A stretch of 64,000 nt of DNA from Streptomyces sp. MST-110588 (GTDB lineage: Bacteria > Actinomycetota > Actinomycetes > Streptomycetales > Streptomycetaceae): positions 7,716,501 to 7,780,500 of the forward strand of contig NZ_CP074380.1 in the NCBI RefSeq assembly GCF_022695595.1. The letters run 5' to 3'. The notes beneath the pieces were generated by a model. That model saw nothing but the letters and a program-made list of their open reading frames with translations, had not been told where the DNA came from and made no database searches. The translations under genes were made by a program, and so were the position numbers. Of the stretch, positions 32,973 through 41,181 are shown piece by piece. How positions within the stretch are numbered: position 1 is the stretch's first letter; each line of letters opens with the position of its first letter.

Positions 32973-34214
32973 TCACGGCTGCTCCGTACGGTCCCGCGTA
33001 CGACCGACCCGCAACCGCCCCCGCAACTTGTCCGCCAGCGGATACTTCTCCCGCTGCTCCCGGGACTGCCGGTCCAGCTCCTCCACCAGGCGCTGCGAAC
33101 GCTTCTCCACGTCCAGCTCGTCCAGGATCCGGTCGACCTCGGCCAGCAGGGCGCCGTGCAACTGCCACTGCCGGGGATGCTCCTGCACGGCGTCCAGGAG
33201 CATATGAGCCACGACCTCGCGGCTGGCGCGGCTGGCGGCCAGCTCCTTGACCAGCCGCTCCTCCGCCTCGTCCGCGTTCACGCTGACCTGGGTGGTGATC
33301 AGTACGGCGAAGCTGTCCACGGCCCGCGCCATGTGGCGGAACAGGTCCCGCAGCGCCGCGGAGATCTCCGGCGGGAAGAGGGACTCCCTGGTCCGGGCCT
33401 TGGCGAGGTCGGTCAGCGTACGGCACATGGTGCGCAGCACCACGGCGCTGATCTCCAGTGTGTCCAGGCCGGTGCGCAGCACGACGCGGAAGAGCAGGCC
33501 TTCCTTGACCCGGGGGTTGAGCCGCAGGCTGTCCTCCGCCTGCCGCAAGGACGCGTCCACCTGGACGATGTCGTGGTCCAGCTTGCGCGCCTCGTGCAGC
33601 CGGGCGGCGGCCTCCGGCACCGGCGTGTGCCCGGTGACCTCCTCGCCGAGGTTCAGCAGCAGCCGCCGCATCCGGCCCGCGAGGTCCTCGATGGACTCGC
33701 TGGCGGGCTGTACCCACACCGGCGGCGCGAACAGCACGTTGAACAGCAGCCCGACCACGGCGCCGATCAGCGTCTCCAGCACCCGGTCCCACGCCGTCTC
33801 GGCCACCCGGGTCACGCCCAGCACCAGCATGGCGCTGATCGCCACCTCCGGGACGAACTCACCGGCCCGTACGAAACGGCCGATCACCAGCGAGGCCAGG
33901 ATGATCAGCCCCAGGCTCCACCACGTCAGCCCCACCAGGGCGCTGAAGCCGATGGCGATGACCACCCCCACCACGACGGCGTTCACCCGGCGCATGCTGG
34001 TGGTCAAGGTCGCGTACAAGGTGACCTGGACGACGAGCAGCGCGGTCAGCGGGGCGGTCAGCGGGGCCGGCTCGCTGCTCAGCCACAGGGCCACGACATA
34101 GGCGATCACGGCGGCCACGGTCGAGCGGACCGTCTGCACGGCCACCGGCTCCCGGCGCCACCGGACAAAACTCAGCAGGGGATCGGTTCGTTCGGGCTCG
34201 CTTCGTTCAGGCAC
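32973..34214 (-). CDS. FUSC-family / aromatic acid exporter-like membrane protein
   Basis: The 413-aa protein has five or six N-terminal helices (VAAVIAYVVALWLSSEPAPL, TALLVVQVTLYATLTTS, VNAVVVGVVIAIGFSALVGL, LGLIILASLVIGRF) followed by a long helical cytosolic part from about residue 165 (EDSLRLNPRVKEGLLFRVVL; WQLHGALLAEVDRILDELDV). This is the FUSC/ArAE_1 layout and parallels the N-terminal module of the fused gene at 14622-16124. It probably exports organic acids. It starts 200 bp from the divergent epimerase operon. Confidence 0.82.
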   Translation of the reverse strand: MPERSEPERTDPLLSFVRWRREPVAVQTVRSTVAAVIAYVVALWLSSEPAPLTAPLTALLVVQVTLYATLTTSMRRVNAVVVGVVIAIGFSALVGLTWWSLGLIILASLVIGRFVRAGEFVPEVAISAMLVLGVTRVAETAWDRVLETLIGAVVGLLFNVLFAPPVWVQPASESIEDLAGRMRRLLLNLGEEVTGHTPVPEAAARLHEARKLDHDIVQVDASLRQAEDSLRLNPRVKEGLLFRVVLRTGLDTLEISAVVLRTMCRTLTDLAKARTRESLFPPEISAALRDLFRHMARAVDSFAVLITTQVSVNADEAEERLVKELAASRASREVVAHMLLDAVQEHPRQWQLHGALLAEVDRILDELDVEKRSQRLVEELDRQSREQREKYPLADKLRGRLRVGRTRDRTEQP

Positions 34215-34286
34215 GCTTGGCTCTTTCCCCGATCTTCGCCTTCCATCTCATCCATCTCTCCCATCTCATGCCCACCACCGCAGTCT

Positions 34287-34315
34287 GTACGTCACGCCGC
34301 GTCCCGTACGTCACG
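34287..34315. promoter_or_regulatory. Direct repeat GTACGTCACG in a divergent promoter region
   Basis: Two exact ten-base copies at 34287-34296 and 34306-34315, 19 bp apart, lie between the FUSC gene and the epimerase operon. The second overlaps the palindrome CACGTG. A regulator site is likely but unidentified. Confidence 0.45.
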
Positions 34316-34413
34316 TGATGCACATACGACCCGTGCGTAGCCATGAGGTGTACGGGGTACCCACCGGCACCACGGGGCGCACGGATGTACGCCCCTGACG
34401 ACAGGAGGCGTCC

Positions 34414-35556
34414 ATGGCACCCATGGCAGCCATGTCGGCGGGTCCCGTCCGCGGCACGCCCGCCGCCGGTCCCGGGCCGCGCGTGGTGATCACCGGTGCC
34501 ACGGGGAACCTCGGCAGCGCACTTGTGCGCCGGCTGGCCGCCGACGACCGGGTGGCCGAGATCGTGTCCGTCGCCCGCCGCCCCGCCGGCGAGGCGTTCG
34601 GCGGCCCGGGAGGCAAGGTACGGCAGGTCTGCGGCGCGGCCGGTGACGTCCGTACGGCGGATCTGGGCGCCCTTTTCCGGGGCGCCGCCGCCGTGGTGCA
34701 CCTGGCCTGGGTCTTCCACCCCACCCGCCACCCGGACGCGACCTGGGAGACGAACGTGACGGGGACCGGACGGGTACTGGCCGCCGTCCACGCGGCCCGG
34801 GTGCCGGTGGTGCTGCACGCCTCGTCCGTCGCCGCCTACTCGCCCGGCCCCAAGGACGGGACCGGCGAGGGCAGTGGCGTGGACGAGAGCTGGCCGACCC
34901 ATGGGTGGCCACGGTCCGCGTACTGCCGGGAGAAGGCGTACACCGAACGGCTGCTGGACGTCTTCGAGCACGACCACCCGGCGGTCCGGGTCGTACGGCT
35001 GCGGCCCGGCATCGTCCTTCAGCGCAGCTCCGCGGCCGAGCAGCGCCGCATCTTCGCCGGCCCCTTCGTCCCGGGCCGGCTGCTGCGCCCCGACCGGCTG
35101 CCCGTCCCCGACCTGCCCGGCCTGCGCTTCCAGGCCGTGCACGCCGAGGACGTCGCCGAGGCGATGTGCCGGGCCCTGCACGAGCCGGTCGACGGCGCGT
35201 TCAACCTGGCGGCGGCCCCTGTCGTGGACGCCGCCATGCTGGCCGCCACGTTCGGCACCCGCGTCATCGGGCCCTTCCCCGTACGGCCGGTACGGGCGGC
35301 CCTGGACGCGGCCTGGCGGCTGCGGCTGTCCCCGCTGCCCGTCAGCATGTTCGAAGCCATCCTGCGCTTCCCGGTTATGGACACCGGCCGGGCCGCCGCC
35401 GAACTCGGCTGGCGGCCACGGTCCGCGCAGGACACGGTCAGGGAATTCGCACAGGCACTGCGGGAGGACGCCGGAGGGGCCACCCCGCCCCTGGCCGCAC
35501 CCCTGCCCGGAGGCCGCGTACAGGAGATCGCCGGCGGCCTGGGGGAGCGCACATGA
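34414..35556 (+). CDS. NAD-dependent epimerase/dehydratase (extended SDR)
   Basis: The 380-aa protein has the SDR cofactor motif VVITGATGNLGSALVRRLAA and the active-site set Ser in LHASSVAAYSPGP and Tyr-xxx-Lys in SAYCREKAYTERLL. It acts on a nucleotide sugar or another secondary alcohol. AGGAGG lies five bases before ATG 34414. It heads a three-gene operon with a desaturase-like flavoprotein and an SRPBCC protein, so its substrate may be an isoprenoid or polyketide rather than a sugar (inference). Confidence 0.88.
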   Translation: MAPMAAMSAGPVRGTPAAGPGPRVVITGATGNLGSALVRRLAADDRVAEIVSVARRPAGEAFGGPGGKVRQVCGAAGDVRTADLGALFRGAAAVVHLAWVFHPTRHPDATWETNVTGTGRVLAAVHAARVPVVLHASSVAAYSPGPKDGTGEGSGVDESWPTHGWPRSAYCREKAYTERLLDVFEHDHPAVRVVRLRPGIVLQRSSAAEQRRIFAGPFVPGRLLRPDRLPVPDLPGLRFQAVHAEDVAEAMCRALHEPVDGAFNLAAAPVVDAAMLAATFGTRVIGPFPVRPVRAALDAAWRLRLSPLPVSMFEAILRFPVMDTGRAAAELGWRPRSAQDTVREFAQALREDAGGATPPLAAPLPGGRVQEIAGGLGERT

Positions 35557-35665
35557 CGGCGCCCGCCAGGACGGGCGGCGCACCGGCCACCGCGCCCGCG
35601 GCCGTACCGCTTCCCGCGCCGCCGCCCGGACCCACACCGCCCGGACCCCCAAGAGGAGCACGCGC

Positions 35666-37422
35666 ATGAGCGAGACGGCCGACGCGGTGGTCATCGGGGC
35701 CGGCCCCAACGGGCTGGTCGCCGCCAACGTCCTGGCGGACGCGGGCTGGCAGGTCCAGGTCTTCGAGACGCAGCCGGAGCCCGGCGGAGCGGTCCGCAGC
35801 GACCGCGGCCTCCACCCCGACTACGTCAACGACGTCTTCAGCTCCTTCTACCCGCTGGCCCGGGCCTCGCCCGTCATACGGGAGCTGCGCCTGGAGGACT
35901 GGGGCCTGACCTGGAGCCACGCCCCGGCCGTACTCGGCCACCCACTGCCCGACGGCACCTGCGCCCTGCTCCACCGCGACCCCGAGCGCACCGCCACCGG
36001 CCTGGACGCCGGCACCCCGGGCGACGGGGAGGCGTATCTGCGTCTGGTGCGGCTGTGGGAGCAGATCGGTCCCCAGGTGATCCGCACCATCTTCTCGCCC
36101 TTCCCGCCGGTACGGGCCGGGGCGCGGCTGGCGGCAGCGCTGCGTGGCGCCGGCGGGCTGCGGATGCTGCGCATGCTGATGCTGCCGGTGCGCCGGCTCG
36201 GCCAGGAGGACTTCCGCGGTACGGCGGCCCCCTGCTGCTCTCCGGCTGCGCCCTGCACGCCGACTTCGCCCCGGAGTCCGCCGCCTCCACCGCCTTCGGC
36301 TGGCTGCTGGCGATGCTCGGCCACCAGTACGGATGGCCGGTCCCGGTGGGTGGCGCGGGCGCGCTGACCGAGGCGCTGCTGCGCCGGCTGAAGGCCCGCG
36401 GCGCCACCGTGACCTGCGACTGCCGCATCAGCCGGATCGCGGTCCGCAAGGGCCGCGCCGCCGGGGTGGTGACCGGCGACGGGCAGTACGTGGCGGCCCG
36501 GCACGCCGTCCTGGCCGACACCGCGGCCACCGAGGTGTACGGCGGGCTCGTCGGCTGGGAGCACCTGCCGTGCACCCTGCGCGACGACATGCGCCGCTAC
36601 CAGTGGGACCATGCCACCTTCAAGGTCGACTGGGCGCTGTCCGGGCCCATCCCCTGGACGGCACCGGACGCCTCCCTGGCCGGTACCGTCCACCTCGCCG
36701 ACTCCGTCGACCATCTGACGCGGCACGCCGCCCAGTTGGCGACCGGACAGGTCCCCGACCGCCCGTTCGCCCTCCTGGGCCAGATGACCACCTCCGACCC
36801 GCACCGCTCACCCGCGGGCACCGAATCCGCCTGGGCCTATACCCACGTACCCCAGCGGATCAGGGGGGACGCGGCGGGGGAGGACGTCGACGGCCACTGG
36901 GGACCGGGACAGCGGGAAGCGATGGCCCGGCGCGTGGAGGCCGAGGTCGAACGCCGGGCCCCCGGCTTCACCGACCGCATCCTGCGGCGCCGCGTCCTGG
37001 CGCCCCCCGACATGGAGGCCAGGAACCAGAACCTGGTCAACGGCGCGCTCAACGGCGGCACGGCCCACGTCCACCAGGAACTGATCTTCCGTCCGGTCCC
37101 GGGCAGCGGACGGCCCGAGACCCCGCTGCCGGGCCTCTACCTCGCCTCCGCCTCCGCCCACCCCGGGGGCGGCGTCCACGGCGCGTGCGGGGCCAACGCC
37201 GCCCGCGCGGCCCTGCGGGCCCGGCGGCCGGTCGCCAAACACCTCCTGGCCCCGGCGCTGTTCGCCCTGCAACGCAACCTCACCGGCGGCGCGCGCAACG
37301 CCGGCCCGGGCTCGGCGGACCCCACCACCTCCCGTACGCGGCCCGATCCGCCCGGACCGCCCGCCCGGCCCGGCCCCGGCGGCACGCCGGACCCCGTCCC
37401 AGATCCCGGAGCCGGAGACTGA
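35666..37422 (+). pseudogene. Phytoene-desaturase-like FAD oxidoreductase, frameshifted at about 36223
   Basis: Intended product about 585 aa. The N-terminal dinucleotide motif is VVIGAGPNGLVAANVLADAG with the GGAVRS that binds FAD in CrtI-like amine-oxidase-fold enzymes. At 36221 the sequence ACGGCGGCCCC should be ACGGGCGGCCCC, giving RGTGGPLLLSGC; one G is missing. The rest continues in the next frame (LHADFAPESAASTAFGWLLA ... PLPGLYLASASAHPGGGVHG) to 37422. The second half carries the C-terminal FAD motif, so the gene is otherwise complete. It lies 109 bp after the epimerase and three bases before the SRPBCC gene. Confidence 0.82.
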
Positions 37423-37425
37423 ACC

Positions 37426-37899
37426 ATGGCCATACGACACGTCCTGATCCCCGCGTCCGTGGATGCCGTGTGGTCCGTACTGTGCGACGGCGACAAGTAC
37501 CAGCAATGGGTCGTCGGCCCCACCGCCACCGAACAGGTCGACGACCACTGGCCGCAGCCCGGCGCGGCGGTCCGCTACCGCGTGGGCCCGGGTCAGGGCC
37601 TCCTCAAGGGCCGTACCGTCGTGCGCATCTGCGTGCCGCGCGAACGCCTGGAACTGGAGGCGCGGGCCGGCCGGCTGGGCAGCGCCCGCATCGCCATCCG
37701 CCTGCTGCCCTGGGGCGAGGAGTGCATCGTCATCATCGACGAACACCCCCTGCGGGGCATCGGCGCCCACATGCACAACGTCGTCCTGGACGCCTTCCTG
37801 CACGCCCGTCACCGCCGTATGCTCGTCAACCTGCGCAATCTCGTGGTCAAGACGGTCCGCGAAGGGCAGCACGGCCCGGCCGCGCACAAGCCGCCGTGA
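37426..37899 (+). CDS. SRPBCC (START-like) family protein
   Basis: The 157-aa protein opens MAIRHVLIPASVDAVWSVLC and has DGDKYQQWVVGPTATEQVDD, then strands and a long C-terminal helix (NVVLDAFLHARHRRMLVNLR). This is the helix-grip fold that holds lipids, polyketides or isoprenoids. Its start lies three bases after the stop of the flavoprotein gene, indicating translational coupling. With the epimerase and desaturase-like enzyme it probably modifies one hydrophobic substrate. Confidence 0.85.
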   Translation: MAIRHVLIPASVDAVWSVLCDGDKYQQWVVGPTATEQVDDHWPQPGAAVRYRVGPGQGLLKGRTVVRICVPRERLELEARAGRLGSARIAIRLLPWGEECIVIIDEHPLRGIGAHMHNVVLDAFLHARHRRMLVNLRNLVVKTVREGQHGPAAHKPP

Positions 37900-37950
37900 G
37901 GAGCGGCGGCCGGCAGGTGGCTGACAGGGTCTAGCGGCGGCCGACAGGGT

Positions 37951-38820
37951 CTAGCGGCGGAATTCCTCGGCGTGGTCCCGGGCCCACCGGGCGAAGGTGC
38001 GGGCGGGGCGGCCGGTGACGTCCTGCGCGGTGGGCAGGGGCCCCAGCGCGGCGGGATCGAAGTCCAAGGCCGCGTCGGGGTCCGTCGCCTGCCCCGAGTA
38101 GTCCTCGAAGCCCAGCAGGAAATCGGCGTTCTCGGCCGCGAACCCGCCCTGCCGGAGGTAGATCTCCCGGGCCTCATGCGGGCTGACCACCTCGAAGCGG
38201 ATCTCCTCGCCCAGGGCCTCGGCGATCAGCTCCACCTGGCGGCGCCGGGAGAGCAGTTCGGGACCGTTGAGCGTGTACGCCCGCCCGGTGTGGCCGTCCT
38301 CGGTCAGGGCCAGGGCCGCCACCTCGGCGATGTCCCGTTCGTGCACGGGATACCAGGCGGCGTCGGGATCCGGATCGCGCACCGTCCGCTCGGCGCGGAT
38401 CGACGGGCCCCACAGGGCGAGCTTGTTCGTCGCGAACTCCCCGGGGCGTACGTGGGTCCACTCCAGCCCCGATGCCTCCACCGCCTGTTCCACCGGCAGA
38501 TGGAAGCCGGTGTCCAAGCCGCCGGTGACCGCCCCGGAGGAGAGCACCACGACGCGGCGCACCCCCGCCGCGCCGGCCAGTGCCACCACTTCTTTCGCGG
38601 TGGCGGCGACCGGGAAGAGGAACATCGCCCGCGCCCCCTCCAGCGCGGCCGTCAGGCTCTGCGGACGCCGCAGGTCCCCCGGGAAGACCTCGACGCCGGC
38701 GGGCAGTTGCGCGGAACGCGGGTCACGGGTCAGGGCCCGTACGGCATGGCCCTTCTCCAGGAGGAACCGGATCACGTTCCGTCCGACGTTACCGGTCGCC
38801 CCGGTGACGAGAACCGTCAT
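37951..38820 (-). CDS. NmrA-like NAD(P)-binding protein
   Basis: The 289-aa protein has the atypical-SDR start TVLVTGATGNVGRNVIRFLL, then VVVLSSGAVTGG and THVRPGEFATN, as in NmrA-like redox sensors and quinone reductases (QOR2/YtfG-like). It lacks the classic Tyr-xxx-Lys pair, which fits NmrA-like proteins. ATG 38820 has AAAGG seven bases upstream. The adjacent TetR gene on the same strand starts 631 bp upstream and ends 58 bp before this gene, so they are probably co-transcribed. Confidence 0.85.
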   Translation of the reverse strand: MTVLVTGATGNVGRNVIRFLLEKGHAVRALTRDPRSAQLPAGVEVFPGDLRRPQSLTAALEGARAMFLFPVAATAKEVVALAGAAGVRRVVVLSSGAVTGGLDTGFHLPVEQAVEASGLEWTHVRPGEFATNKLALWGPSIRAERTVRDPDPDAAWYPVHERDIAEVAALALTEDGHTGRAYTLNGPELLSRRRQVELIAEALGEEIRFEVVSPHEAREIYLRQGGFAAENADFLLGFEDYSGQATDPDAALDFDPAALGPLPTAQDVTGRPARTFARWARDHAEEFRR

Positions 38821-38878
38821 GACAACACCTTTCGCTCGCTCATCGGACGTGCGGGTCTCTTTTGGACGCGTGGGCCGC

Positions 38879-39451
38879 TCACGGCCGGATGCCGTGCTCC
38901 AGCGTGCGGATGACGGAGGTGAAGGCGCCGTGGTGGGGCAGCGTTCCGGTGCTGACCGCCTGACACCCGGCGCAGACGTGCGCCCACAGCACATGCTCGA
39001 TCCACGCGCCGTCGACCTCGGCGTCGAAGTCCCCCTCGGTCTGGCCCCGCGCGATCAGAGCGGCCACCGCCTCCGCCGCCGGGTCCGGCTCCCCGCGCCC
39101 GGCCAGTGCCTGGCTGATCCGCGGATCGCCGTACAGGAAGAGCACCTGGTCCCCGACGTCCAGCATGGCCGCCACCAGCCGGCGCATCGACTCCCGTGCC
39201 GGCCCCTGGTCGATCCGCGCCTTGCGCAGCGCCTCGTCCAGCAGCCGCAAGGAGTCCTCGACGACCGCCGCCACCAGCGCCTCCCGGTCCGGGAAGTACC
39301 GCTGCAAGGTGCTGCGCCCGACGTCCGCCGCCGCCGCGATGTCCGCCAGCCTGGCGTTGCGGTCACGGGACAGCGTCCCTGCCGCGGCACTCAAAATGGC
39401 CCGCCGCGTACGGCCACGGGCCCCTGACTCCGAACCGGTGGAGCTGCTCAC
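38879..39451 (-). CDS. TetR-family regulator
   Basis: The 190-aa protein has a TetR helix-turn-helix (RRAILSAAAGTLSRDRNARL, ADIAAAADVGRSTLQRYFPD) and a helical effector domain. GTG 39451 lies seven bases after a -10 TACTCT (39459-39464), so the mRNA is probably leaderless. A perfect inverted repeat at 39498-39527 lies just upstream and is the best operator candidate. The NmrA-like gene downstream is the likely partner; both may respond to oxidised quinones (inference). Confidence 0.88.
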   Translation of the reverse strand: MSSSTGSESGARGRTRRAILSAAAGTLSRDRNARLADIAAAADVGRSTLQRYFPDREALVAAVVEDSLRLLDEALRKARIDQGPARESMRRLVAAMLDVGDQVLFLYGDPRISQALAGRGEPDPAAEAVAALIARGQTEGDFDAEVDGAWIEHVLWAHVCAGCQAVSTGTLPHHGAFTSVIRTLEHGIRP

Positions 39452-39782
39452 GTCAGCGAGAGTACCACCGTGAAGCCCGTAACGGGCCTTGGAAAATCCT
39501 TTATGGGTCGCCGATGGCCCATAAAGGGGCTTGTCGGTGGCGTGAGTGCCCACGTTGCGTGAGGGTGAGGAGCGGCATGGCGGGTGAGCGCACCGCATAG
39601 CGGACAGCCGGGCAGCTCCCGCGGCAAGGGTGTCCGCCACCCGGGACGGGACGGCCGCTCGTACGTCAGTTTCGTTACCCGCCGGTGGAGTTGGCCGAGT
39701 TTGCCGGTCGCGGAGGTCAGCCGGGACTCCTAGGGTGAGGCAGCAGCAACGGCGCCGTGCCCATCCGACCACGGGAGCACCC
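39452..39782. other. Divergent intergenic region with operator-like palindrome
   Basis: This 331-bp gap holds the TetR gene's leaderless promoter and the palindrome listed separately. The rest, toward the lectin gene, has no recognisable element, although AGGGTGAGGC occurs before the lectin start. I see no gene. Confidence 0.45.
39498..39527. promoter_or_regulatory. Inverted repeat CCTTTATGGG-N10-CCCATAAAGG
   Basis: The ten-base arms are perfect complements and much more AT-rich than the surroundings. It lies 34 bases upstream of the TetR gene's -10 hexamer, overlapping the expected -35 zone. Confidence 0.6.
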
Positions 39783-41021
39783 ATGAGCGTCACAGCACAG
39801 GGCACCTACCTCATCAAGAACGAGCAGAGCGGGTTGTACCTGACCGTCAAAGGGTTCGACAAGAACGTTCCGGCGGACATCGTGCAGGAGAGGCTGCACG
39901 ACTGGCCGGAGCGGGCGAGCCAGGCGTGGCGTCTGCTGCCGGGGCAGGCCGGCAAGGACAGCTACCGGCTGCAGAACCAGCACAGCGGGCGCTATCTGCA
40001 GATCCGTCATGCCAGCAAGGAGAGCGGCGCGCACGCGGAGCAGGCGCACCTGGAGGAGAACAAACCGGCGTTCCAGAGCCAGACCTGGCAGCTCAGCGGC
40101 AACGGCGACGAGGTCTACCTCATCACCAACGTCCACAGCGGCCTCAAGCTCAACGTACGGGGCAACCTCAACACCGAGGGCACCCCCATCGACCAGTGGC
40201 AGGAGCACGCGGCCGGACAGTTCCGCGGCTACCAGCTATGGCGCCTGGAGGCCGTCGAGCCCCGGGGCGAGGCCAAGGCACTGGACGCGCTGACCGGTGC
40301 CGTGGTCGAGCCGACCGGCGGCATCATCTCCGCCATCACCACCGGCTTCAAGGCGACCCTGGAAGCCACCGGCGGGGTCTTCGGCACGGTCTCGCGGTGG
40401 GTCCCGGGCATCGACCGTACGCCCTACGTCCGGTTCTCCGGGTTCCGCGCGGATGAATTCATCCGCTTCTCGCAGCGCAACCGGGTCGAGGTCGGTCCGA
40501 AGAAGATCAGCGAGCAGTTCCGTCATCTGCCCAAGGAGTTCCGCGACGGCTTCGACGTCGTCATCGCCGCTCCCAAGCGCAGCGGCTACGACTACATCGG
40601 TGTCGCACAGGAGCTGTACGTCGAGTTCTCCGACCGGCGCAGCAGCGCTCCGCTGCCGTGGGACCGCCTCTTCCCCGCCGAGATCGCGGGCGGCCGGGGC
40701 ATCTCCGAGGTGAAGGCCGTGGCGACCGCCTCCCCGGACGGGTCACGTCACCTGGCCTTCACCACCGCCGGAATCGAGGTCATCGAGGGGCACCTGCCCA
40801 TCGACCCGAACCGCCGGCCGGTCGTGGAACCGGTCACCCTGGATTTCCTTCCCGAGGAATTCAAGCAGCCGGACGCGGTCTCCTCCGCCGTGCTCGGCGA
40901 GGAGACGCACTTCTTCGCCACCAAGGGCGACCAGTTCACCGTCTTCACCTGGGAGAAGGTCGTCCAGGGGCCGACGAAGGTGGTCGCGGCGTACCCGTTC
41001 CTGCTGGGGCTGTGGATGTAG
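39783..41021 (+). CDS. Cytosolic ricin-type beta-trefoil lectin protein
   Basis: The 412-aa protein has an N-terminal beta-trefoil (about residues 5-155) with three repeats: GTYLIKNEQSGLYLTVKGFD, DSYRLQNQHSGRYLQIRHAS and EVYLITNVHSGLKLNVRGNL, each followed by a QxW-like element (QAWRLL, QTWQLS, QLWRLE). A Gly/Ala-rich helix (about 165-205) leads to a second domain of about 200 residues with strands like AFTTAGIEVIEGHLPIDPNR and ETHFFATKGDQFTVFTWEKV, possibly a beta-propeller. There is no signal peptide. Its target is unknown. Confidence 0.75.
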   Translation: MSVTAQGTYLIKNEQSGLYLTVKGFDKNVPADIVQERLHDWPERASQAWRLLPGQAGKDSYRLQNQHSGRYLQIRHASKESGAHAEQAHLEENKPAFQSQTWQLSGNGDEVYLITNVHSGLKLNVRGNLNTEGTPIDQWQEHAAGQFRGYQLWRLEAVEPRGEAKALDALTGAVVEPTGGIISAITTGFKATLEATGGVFGTVSRWVPGIDRTPYVRFSGFRADEFIRFSQRNRVEVGPKKISEQFRHLPKEFRDGFDVVIAAPKRSGYDYIGVAQELYVEFSDRRSSAPLPWDRLFPAEIAGGRGISEVKAVATASPDGSRHLAFTTAGIEVIEGHLPIDPNRRPVVEPVTLDFLPEEFKQPDAVSSAVLGEETHFFATKGDQFTVFTWEKVVQGPTKVVAAYPFLLGLWM

Positions 41022-41052
41022 GACGGTACGGGAGTACGGGAGTACGGAGAGG

Positions 41053-41068
41053 GCCCGGTTCTCCGGGC
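41053..41068 (+). terminator. Short hairpin after the lectin gene
   Basis: GCCCGG, loop TTCT, CCGGGC. Six G/C pairs, 31 bases after the stop. Just before it lies a threefold GTACGGGA repeat (41025-41048). Confidence 0.4.
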
Positions 41069-41181
41069 GCCATCCTGTCCGCCGCCCACGAGGAGTGATC
41101 CGGCGGGCGGCGGACAAGGTCCGGGCCAGGCTCAAGGCGGCCTCGGCCCGGGTGCCGGCGCACGGCACCTCGGACCAGGTG

